From NCBI GenBank assembly GCA_030840185.1, contig JAUZFY010000075.1, positions 1 to 5,667 of the forward strand: a stretch of DNA of 5,667 bases, read 5' to 3'. The stretch comes from Microbacteriaceae bacterium (GTDB lineage Bacteria > Actinomycetota > Actinomycetes > Actinomycetales > Microbacteriaceae). Made by a program: the position numbers and the translations under genes. The notes under the pieces are model-generated. The model made no database searches, was not told where the DNA came from, and saw nothing but the letters and a program-made list of their open reading frames with translations. Within the stretch, counting starts at the first letter, position 1. Every line of letters starts with the position of its first letter. Below are positions 1-3,980 of the stretch, piece after piece.

Positions 1-1
1 G

Positions 2-181
2 GGTGCGCTGACCGAGGACCAGTTCCGCGAGGCGCTGACGGCCGCCGGGTTGACCGACATCGACATCCGCGAGACGCACCGCGTCCACGAGCAGGCGACC
101 TCCGCGATCGTGCGCGCCCGCAAACCAGCCGACACGGCGCCGTCCTCCTCGTCATCCACCGCGACCCCGGAGCCCTCCTAG
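2..181 (+). CDS. arsM: Arsenite methyltransferase, C-terminal fragment
   Basis: Only the last 59 codons are in the window; the gene runs off the left edge. The tail begins GALTEDQFREAL, continues through a glycine-containing turn to the stretch ETHRVHEQATSAIVRARKP, and stops at TAG 179-181. From family knowledge, this acidic-aromatic helix plus the 'THxVxxxxxSAIVRAxKP' ending is typical of the C-terminus of ArsM-type SAM-dependent arsenite methyltransferases, cytosolic enzymes that methylate As(III). The SAM-binding domain and catalytic cysteines lie outside the window, so activity cannot be judged. After the KP motif there is a low-complexity tail rich in Ser, Thr and Pro. The following arsD relic begins 2 bp after the stop, consistent with an ars operon read rightwards. 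Another class of methyltransferase remains possible, but the arsD-like sequence next door supports arsM. Confidence 0.72.
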   Translation, partial: GALTEDQFREALTAAGLTDIDIRETHRVHEQATSAIVRARKPADTAPSSSSSTATPEPS

Positions 182-183
182 CC

Positions 184-350
184 ATGACCTCTGCCGGCGC
201 CGCTTCCACGTCCGCCCCCGACACCCCGACTGCCGCCCGTGCGTCGAGCTCTACGAGCAGGCGATGTGGTGCCAGACCGGCGTCTGCGGCCCGTCGGTCG
301 ACCAGCAGCTCCTCGACGTCCGCGAGGGCTTGCGCTGGGCCGAGGAGGGC
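184..350 (+). pseudogene. arsD: Frameshifted and truncated arsD arsenic metallochaperone relic
   Basis: In the frame of 243-350 the sequence encodes VELYEQAMWCQTGVCGP followed by SVDQQLLDVREGLRWAEEG. This matches the first third of ArsD (E. coli ArsD pattern: VFDPAMCCSTGVCG, then DVDQALV, then W). ArsD delivers As(III) to the ArsA ATPase through a vicinal Cys pair and a third Cys. Here the CC pair is WC, so the first ligand is a Trp, while the Cys of the GVCG motif is kept. There is no start codon in this frame. The ATG at 184, 2 bp after arsM, lies in another frame, so about one base is missing near 236-243. Similarity stops near 350, where a normal ArsD of about 120 residues would continue into its thioredoxin-like core. 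The frame stays open to TGA 438-440, but with unrelated residues. The gene is therefore broken twice; a sequencing error could explain the frameshift but not the truncation. Confidence 0.7.
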
Positions 351-401
351 AAGCCGTCGCATAGACGCCTCAAGGGGTGCGTTCATCCGCCGACAACTCG
401 G

Positions 402-428
402 TTGAAGCAGTTGAAAGAGTTGAATCTC
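402..428 (+). repeat. Three phased 9-bp direct repeats, probable operator
   Basis: TTGAAGCAG, TTGAAAGAG and TTGAATCTC follow each other without a gap at 402-410, 411-419 and 420-428. The TTGAA core is identical in all three and the first two units share 8 of 9 bases. The middle unit contains the -35 element of the promoter for the downstream gene pair, so a protein bound here would block RNA polymerase. The nearest candidate binder is the helix-turn-helix protein encoded at 448, which would fit the usual autoregulation of toxin-antitoxin operons (inference). A 9-bp period is not a full helical turn, so three bound units would wind around the DNA. In one frame the repeats would read as Leu-rich triplets, but no gene uses that frame. 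Confidence 0.5.
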
Positions 429-438
429 CGGCTAGAAT
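411..438 (+). promoter_or_regulatory. Promoter of the HTH/PIN operon
   Basis: TTGAAA (411-416) and TAGAAT (433-438) each match the sigma-70-type consensus at five of six bases and are separated by 16 bp. The predicted transcription start is around 445-448, so the mRNA would have a leader of about 0-3 nt before the ATG at 448. No Shine-Dalgarno sequence lies in front of that ATG, in line with leaderless initiation. Confidence 0.6.
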
Positions 439-447
439 GAGGGCACG

Positions 448-1134
448 ATGCTGATCTTGAGTCCCGAGGAACGCGCTCAGGCGTGGCATGAGGCGGTCTC
501 GGCGGACGTTTCCGAGCGCGAGTACAAGCGACACATGCTCGCGTCGGCGGCCTTCCAGATGGTGGGCTCGGAGCTAAGCCTTTACAGCGACGACTACGCG
601 TCGGCGTTCAAGGAGAGCTTCGACCTGCTCGATGCGAGCGGGCTCATCGGTCGCGACGAGCTGCGCCACGCCTTCGAGGAGATCGACGAGCAGCGCGGCA
701 CGGCGCGGGCGTTCGCGGCGGCGCTGGCGCGGCACCTGCGCGAGACCGCGGCGGTCGAGCATCTGACGGCCGAGCGGCGCGAGCTCGCGTTCGAGCTGTC
801 GGAGCGCTGGCGTGCGGCGGCCGGCGGGGAGATAGCCGGATCCGTCGACGACGATGGGGAGGAGTACGTGTCGGTAGCCGAGGTGGCGGCCGCCTATGAC
901 GTTACGCCCCAAGCGGTCTACAAGTGGATCCACAAGGGTGCGATCGAAGCGCGCACACGCCCGGGCGGCTCCTACCAGATCCCCGTCAGTGCCTTGACGC
1001 GGGATGAGCGCTTCGACGTCGGTCGTGCTCGGCGTCTGCAGCACGAGCTGGCGCGCCGCCGCGAAGGGCAGCCCGACGTGTCGAACGACGAGATGCTCGA
1101 GCAGATTCGCAGCCGGAGGGCAGCATCCCGGTAG
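448..1134 (+). CDS. Helix-turn-helix protein, probable antitoxin of the PIN toxin
   Basis: The 228-residue protein has two visible parts. Residues 1 to about 130 are a helical, charged region with no domain I can name (it includes SDDYASAFKESFDLL and an Arg/Ala-rich helix near 100-125). Residues 139-182 form an excisionase/MerR-type winged helix: YVSVAEVAAAYDVTPQAVYKWI is the helix-turn-helix, followed by a basic wing with GGSYQIPVSAL. A charged C-terminal helix rich in Arg and Glu follows (about 185-228). From family knowledge, such domains bind promoter repeats. It lies 5 bp upstream of a PIN-domain ribonuclease gene, the antitoxin-then-toxin order, so I infer that it is the antitoxin and autorepressor. 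It is much larger than most antitoxins (commonly 70-100 residues), so the N-terminal region may be the toxin-neutralising or a sensing part. The ATG at 448 is chosen because the promoter ends just before it. It could instead be a plain regulator. Confidence 0.75.
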   Translation: MLILSPEERAQAWHEAVSADVSEREYKRHMLASAAFQMVGSELSLYSDDYASAFKESFDLLDASGLIGRDELRHAFEEIDEQRGTARAFAAALARHLRETAAVEHLTAERRELAFELSERWRAAAGGEIAGSVDDDGEEYVSVAEVAAAYDVTPQAVYKWIHKGAIEARTRPGGSYQIPVSALTRDERFDVGRARRLQHELARRREGQPDVSNDEMLEQIRSRRAASR

Positions 1135-1139
1135 AGGTC

Positions 1140-1700
1140 GTGGCGTTCGACGCCACGGTCCTCTGCGGGGCCCTGCTCAATCCACGCGGGGTGGAGTTCG
1201 AGCTACTCATTCGGGCCGCCGAAGGCATCCCGTTCCGGGGCTTTACGACCGAGGTCGTCGGAATGGAGTTCGTGCGAAACGCCTACCAGGGCTTCGGCGC
1301 CGCCGAGCGCTTCCGTCGCTACGAACAACCCGAACTGGAGGAGTTCCTGGACACCTTCGCGCCGCTCTTCGACGCCGACAACATCCATGACTCGCCGATC
1401 GGCCGAGCCCTGACTCCCAATCATCAGCTGCATGACAAACCAGTCGGCCAGGTGATCTACGAGCTAACTGGCGAAAACGACGCAAGCCTGCTCGCCGAGC
1501 TTGAGGCACAACCCACAGTCACGCCCGGGCCGAGCCTGCGGCACTTCGACCCCTTCGATCTGCACCTTGCGCTGGTCTGCGTGCGTGACGGCGCCGACGT
1601 GCTGTGCACGTTCAATTCCACCGATTACACGATGGAAAGGATCGGGCCGGTGCGGATCGCCACGCCGACTGCGCTCGCCAGGGACTACGGTCTCATCTGA
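1140..1700 (+). CDS. PIN-domain ribonuclease, probable toxin
   Basis: This 186-residue protein starts at GTG 1140 with MAFDATVLCGALLNP, the typical first beta strand of a PIN domain carrying the first metal-binding Asp (D4). A second acidic residue is probably E43 in the helix GMEFVRNAYQGF (E38 is an alternative). The C-terminal third has D137, D140 and D162 in DPFDLHLALVCVRDGAD and TFNSTDY, followed by the strand GPVRIATPTALA. This is the usual PIN layout of scattered acidic residues that hold Mg2+/Mn2+ for cutting RNA. At 186 residues it is longer than a classical VapC (about 130), with an extra insert around 60-125. The gene begins 5 bp after the HTH gene stop, so translation is probably coupled. 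A GGAGGG at 1115-1120 is too far upstream (19 nt) to be an ideal ribosome site. Together they look like a type II toxin-antitoxin pair. The cleaved RNA target cannot be told from the sequence. Confidence 0.75.
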   Translation: MAFDATVLCGALLNPRGVEFELLIRAAEGIPFRGFTTEVVGMEFVRNAYQGFGAAERFRRYEQPELEEFLDTFAPLFDADNIHDSPIGRALTPNHQLHDKPVGQVIYELTGENDASLLAELEAQPTVTPGPSLRHFDPFDLHLALVCVRDGADVLCTFNSTDYTMERIGPVRIATPTALARDYGLI

Positions 1701-2190
1701 CGGAGGTGGCGCTCATAACCGCCTGCTGTGCCTTGGATACAGCGCCCCGTGTGGGCTTGGGCCGAAACGCGGCCGAGAGCAGTCGGGCGGCGCCGGTGCG
1801 GCTGCGGTGGTGCAGGTACTTGCTGGTGGTGTCGATGTCGGCGTGACCCATCCAGGCCTGGACCTGGACGATGGTCGCCTGGTTTATCGCGATCGAGCCG
1901 AAGGTGTGGCGCAGGTCGTGGAAGCGCAGTGGGCGCAGCTTGGCTTTCTCGAGGGCCTTCTTGTAGCGGCGTCGCAGTGCGGAGCCGTCGAGGTACTCGC
2001 CGCGCTCGCCGGGGAAGACGAGGCCGTCGCGCTTCGTGCGGCCCAGCCGGCGCTTCTGCGCCTTGAGCGTGCTGACGACCTGATCGGCCATCGGCACGGT
2101 CCGCGCGAGGCCGGACTTCGGGGTCGTCAGCGTGCCGAGCGAGTAGAGGCAGCCGTCGAGCGCGAGGGCGCTGGTCGCGGGCACTCCCAC
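1693..2190 (-). pseudogene. Tyrosine recombinase (phage-type integrase), C-terminal catalytic remnant
   Basis: On the minus strand, from about 2160 down to the stop at 1693-1695, the protein carries the catalytic half of a tyrosine integrase. In order it shows LTTPKSGLARTVPM (with the beta-hairpin Lys), a linker LVFPGERGEYLDGSALRRRY, the HxLRH box RFHDLRHTFGS, the GH box VQAWMGHADIDTT, and the nucleophile Tyr in SKYLHH. Such enzymes normally have about 350-400 residues. Missing here are the arm-binding and SAM-like core-binding domains and the first catalytic Arg that normally sits about 40 residues before the Lys strand. Without Arg-I it should not recombine DNA. The frame stays open upstream to 2358, but the residues there do not look like integrase. 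GTG 2190 is given only as a convenient in-frame start. The 3' end overlaps the toxin gene's end by 8 bp, tail to tail. It is likely the scar of a former mobile element. Confidence 0.75.
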
Positions 2191-2246
2191 AACGCAACCC
2201 CGGCCACGCGGACGGACTTCCTTAGAACGATGCGTGTATCTGACAT
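2127..2246 (-). CDS. Possible 39-aa ORF with a strong ribosome site, out of frame with the integrase remnant
   Basis: An ATG at 2246 (minus strand) is preceded by an excellent Shine-Dalgarno. It opens a 39-codon frame beginning MSDTRIVLRKSV and ending at TGA (2129-2127). This frame overlaps the first part of the integrase remnant in another register, and its C-terminal half is merely the integrase DNA read out of frame. I see no family resemblance. The likeliest reading is the start of some earlier gene whose body was replaced by, or joined to, the integrase fragment during recombination. Whether the short peptide is made is unknown. Confidence 0.25.
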   Translation of the reverse strand: MSDTRIVLRKSVRVAGVALWECPRPAPSRSTAASTRSAR

Positions 2247-2457
2247 ATGTCCCCTCCTCTGGGGAAGGGCTGAGGCCGAGAGGCGCACATACGGTCGCTC
2301 CGACCCCAGCCAGGATGAATTGGGCTGAGATGTGAGCGGCCGATCCGCTTGCTGCCACGGGCTAGGTGCTGCGGCCCGCGCACCCGCATTCTACGGGGCG
2401 CCCTGCGGGGGATCAAGCGGCCGCGCGATCACGGGCGCGTGCCAGTATGTCGCCCCG
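2191..2457. other. Gene-poor junction between the integrase remnant and the small membrane protein gene
   Basis: This stretch lies upstream of both flanking genes. All six frames were considered; nothing beyond the 39-aa ORF start described separately looks like a protein, and no missing N-terminal part of the integrase is visible. It is rich in short GC palindromes (for example GCGGCCGC near 2418). It should hold the promoter of the gene at 2458, but I find only a weak -10-like TATGTC at 2446-2451, 6 nt before the ATG, and no -35. Confidence 0.4.
2251..2259 (-). promoter_or_regulatory. Strong Shine-Dalgarno sequence before ATG 2246
   Basis: On the minus strand the sequence reads GAGGAGGGG, then ACAT, then ATG. 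The AGGAGG core is 6 nt from the ATG, an optimal match to the 16S rRNA anti-SD. It stands out because other genes here lack a convincing Shine-Dalgarno. The adjoining GACATATGTC (2242-2251) is a perfect 10-bp palindrome covering the start codon. Confidence 0.45.
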
Positions 2458-2760
2458 ATGAGCTACACCCTGAAAGACCTAAGAGCAGCGTCAGAAGAGG
2501 AATTGATAGCTGCCCATGACCAGCGCGCGAAGAACACGGGTATGGGAGTGGACTACTTCCTCGGTGAGGTCGCCCGGCGCGATGCCATCAAGCTCAGCGA
2601 AGCGATCAAGGAGAACACCGACCGCGTCGCGGCCGAGGTCCAGCGGCTGTTCGAGCTCACCGAGGCTGCCGGGCGCCGCATGGAAAGACTGACGCAGCTG
2701 ATCGCGGTGCTGACCACGGCTAGCGTCGTCGCGGCGGTAATCGCAGTCATCGCCGCCTGA
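2458..2760 (+). CDS. Small protein with one C-terminal transmembrane segment
   Basis: The 100-residue product starts MSYTLKDLRAASEEEL. Residues 5-45 contain the pattern EEELIAAHDQRAKNTGMGVDYFLGEVARRD. A long amphipathic helix, probably coiled coil, spans about 43-78 (SEAIKENTDRVAAEVQRLFEL). A hydrophobic segment from about 80 to the last residue (LIAVLTTASVVAAVIAVIAA) would anchor the tail in the membrane and leave the N-terminus in the cytoplasm. From memory, the 'DELIxxHDxxAxxTxxGVxYYLxELxRR plus C-terminal membrane helix' layout recurs in many small uncharacterised bacterial proteins; I know no function for it and have not searched. The reading frame runs open upstream to 2332, but that part is low-complexity and the ATG at 2458 gives a normal N-terminus. 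There is no Shine-Dalgarno. It is convergent with the HNH gene, 74 bp away. Tail-anchored oligomeric proteins sometimes act as defence effectors; that is speculation here. Confidence 0.65.
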   Translation: MSYTLKDLRAASEEELIAAHDQRAKNTGMGVDYFLGEVARRDAIKLSEAIKENTDRVAAEVQRLFELTEAAGRRMERLTQLIAVLTTASVVAAVIAVIAA

Positions 2761-2783
2761 GCGCAGACGCGCAATCAAGGCTG

Positions 2784-2829
2784 GGCGGCGTCAGCCGGAT
2801 GCGTGGGCCGCCGCCTCGCCGGGCGAGGC
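2784..2829. terminator. Possible shared terminator between convergent genes
   Basis: Between the two convergent stops lie two potential hairpins. GGCGGC (2784-2789) can pair with GCCGCC (2807-2812). GCCTCG (2813-2818) can pair with CGAGGC (2824-2829) around a CCGGG loop. There is no T-run on either strand, so this is not a classical intrinsic terminator, though GC-rich hairpins without U-tracts are often proposed as terminators in actinobacteria. Low certainty. Confidence 0.3.
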
Positions 2830-2834
2830 CCGAG

Positions 2835-3329
2835 CTAGAGCTTCTCGCGCACGCGCTTGATCTTCGCGCGAATCAACGTCATGGCGATGTCGCCGACCTC
2901 GTCGTACAGCTCGCCGGCAATCTCGCCGATGTCCTGTTTGGGCGCATAGCCCTGCGCGCTGATGAACTCCCGCATGCGTGCGTGCCGTTCGGCGGCATCG
3001 ACTCCGGCACGCTCGATGATGAAGTCGCGCCAGTCCCCGCCCTGCTTCTTCGCGTTGCATTCACGGCAAGCCGGCACGATGTTGCCCCACGCGTGAAGCC
3101 CGAGGTCGGTTTTATTGGTCGGGATCAGGTGATCCTCAACTGGAGCTTCCGTCGTGCTGAACTCCACGCCGCAGTAGCAGCACGGGTTGCCGAAGAAGTC
3201 CTGGACTTGCTGGAAGTGCTTCGGCTTCTTGTATGGCTCCTTGCCGCGCTCCTCGTCGTATGCAACGCCCATCTCGTGTAGGAAGATGCGCACGGACGTG
3301 TTGGCGATGTCGGGGCGACCCCTTGGCAT
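2835..3329 (-). CDS. HNH endonuclease with zinc-ribbon cysteines
   Basis: The 164-residue protein carries a complete HNH nuclease core. It has a first zinc knuckle C50-x-x-C53 (NPCCYCG), the E65-D66-H67 box, W81-G82-N83 in the middle, and a second knuckle C88-x-x-C91 with N92 (VPACRECNAKK). His67 would be the general base, with His and Asn residues binding a metal for DNA cleavage (family knowledge). Residues 1-45 form a basic N-terminal part, and residues 100-164 a charged helical tail (including ELYDEVGDIAMTL) with no recognised DNA-binding domain. The ATG at 3329 is preferred over an upstream in-frame TTG at 3398, because TACCGT, a -10-like hexamer, sits 6 nt before it, and because MPRGRP is a plausible N-terminus while the upstream 23 residues look non-coding. 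Stand-alone HNH genes can be restriction enzymes, homing nucleases or phage proteins. No methylase is visible beside it, so its role is open. Confidence 0.82.
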   Translation of the reverse strand: MPRGRPDIANTSVRIFLHEMGVAYDEERGKEPYKKPKHFQQVQDFFGNPCCYCGVEFSTTEAPVEDHLIPTNKTDLGLHAWGNIVPACRECNAKKQGGDWRDFIIERAGVDAAERHARMREFISAQGYAPKQDIGEIAGELYDEVGDIAMTLIRAKIKRVREKL

Positions 3330-3335
3330 GACCGC

Positions 3336-3341
3336 ACGGTA
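3336..3341 (-). promoter_or_regulatory. -10-like element for leaderless HNH transcript
   Basis: On the minus strand TACCGT fits the TANNNT -10 pattern and ends exactly 6 nt before ATG 3329, so transcription would begin at or next to the A of the start codon. No convincing -35 lies 16-18 bp upstream. The same GTACCGT string occurs 6 nt before the ATG at 5633. Confidence 0.4.
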
Positions 3342-3639
3342 CTTGACCTGGCGGGCGCCGACGCGCGTGGCGCCCTGACTGGCGATTGCGGAGATCAAGC
3401 TAAGGTGCTGGCAGCCGGCGAGTGGGAACCCATGCCCGCTGTCTGTCTGCCCCTAAATGTGACCCTCGGCCACGGAGCCCACGACCCGACGAATGCGCGG
3501 GGTCCGGATCGGAATCCAAACGCCAGCAACCCCCGCCTGCGAATGAGCGCAGTTCGGCAGCGATAGGAGCAACCCCTAAACGTCGCGCTGGCGGGTCGGA
3601 GAAACCCTGGGGAGCAGCTCTCAACCTGGTCCCGAGACT
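3342..3639. other. About 300 bp without a recognisable gene
   Basis: Open frames on both strands here (for example 3422-3700 on the plus strand) give Pro/Arg/Ser-rich translations without domain features and look like chance high-GC frames. I see no tRNA fold. Two near-identical 11-mers, CCCCTAAATGT near 3451 and CCCCTAAACGT near 3574, are the only repeat I noticed. The segment would contain the downstream end of DUF2188 transcripts and the promoter region of the HNH gene; no clear terminator hairpin is visible. Confidence 0.4.
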
Positions 3640-3882
3640 CTATCCCTTCGATGACCGCGGGTCGTTTCCGTGCGGAACGGTGTCCTGCTTGCGGACCTGA
3701 CCGTCCTGACCCCGGATCTCCAGTTCCCCGCCGCCAATATTGCCGAGGATCTGCCTCGCCCTGTCGATCGCGTCGGCCTGCTTGTCGTAGTGCGCACTGG
3801 CGCGCGTGGCGTTCCGTGCTGCCACATCCCAGCCGCCGTCAGGGTTGGGCTCGACGATGCGCCGTTGTGGTTTGTCGCTCAT
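3640..3882 (-). CDS. DUF2188 family protein
   Basis: The 80-residue product fits the DUF2188 pattern along nearly its whole length. It has an N-terminal strand pair with P-N-P-D-G-G-W (residues 12-18), then RNATRASAHYDKQADAIDRARQI (a strand and helix, about 23-45), then GGELEIRGQDGQVRKQDT (50-68) and the ending GNDP. The family is small, soluble and of unknown biochemical role; it is common in actinobacteria and proteobacteria, often near mobile or stress genes (family knowledge). The ATG at 3882 is preferred over an upstream in-frame start at 3900, because the upstream residues would overlap a promoter whose -10 ends 6 nt before 3882 and because MSDKPQRR is a normal N-terminus. The gene is divergent from the AlbA_2-ATPase gene with 98 bp between starts, so the two may share regulation. 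Its function is not predictable from sequence. Confidence 0.8.
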   Translation of the reverse strand: MSDKPQRRIVEPNPDGGWDVAARNATRASAHYDKQADAIDRARQILGNIGGGELEIRGQDGQVRKQDTVPHGNDPRSSKG

Positions 3883-3888
3883 AGGCCG

Positions 3889-3916
3889 AGTATGGCGCAT
3901 CAGCCGGGAGAGACAA
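3889..3916 (-). promoter_or_regulatory. Promoter of the DUF2188 gene (leaderless)
   Basis: On the minus strand TTGTCT (3916-3911) and CATACT (3894-3889) are separated by 16 bp; each matches the consensus at four of six positions. CATACT ends 6 nt before ATG 3882, so the predicted transcription start is the A of the start codon. No Shine-Dalgarno precedes the ATG. Confidence 0.5.
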
Positions 3917-3941
3917 GCGTGTTTTCGATTAGGCGTCGACC

Positions 3942-3971
3942 TTGCGCACCGTCCGCCTGGCAGGGGACAAT
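3942..3971 (+). promoter_or_regulatory. Weak promoter candidate for the AlbA_2-ATPase gene
   Basis: TTGCGC (3942-3947) and GACAAT (3966-3971) are 18 bp apart, with GACAAT ending 9 nt before the GTG at 3981. The matches are modest (three and four of six), but the spacing to the start resembles that of the TA operon promoter and would give a leader of only 0-3 nt. The copy of GGCGCATC at 3973-3980 directly abuts the start codon, and another lies at 3894-3901 beside the -10 of the divergent gene. Confidence 0.3.
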
Positions 3972-3980
3972 CGGCGCATC

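Noticed and set aside
184..405. 73-codon open frame after arsM on the plus strand
   Set aside because: Its Ala/Ser/Thr/Arg-rich translation is a shadow; the ArsD-like protein sequence is in the next frame. Only its ATG may be the original arsD start.
1501..2328. 275-codon plus-strand frame across the toxin end and integrase remnant
   Set aside because: It is antisense to the clear integrase motifs and out of frame with the PIN gene; the translation has no domain features.
3510..3525. tRNA T-arm-like string near GGATCGGAATCC
   Set aside because: The loop has the wrong length and no acceptor, D or anticodon arms can be drawn around it.
3422..3700. 92-codon plus-strand frame over the gene-free stretch and DUF2188 end
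   Set aside because: Composition is Pro/Arg/Ser-rich without structure, and it overlaps the well-supported DUF2188 gene antisense.
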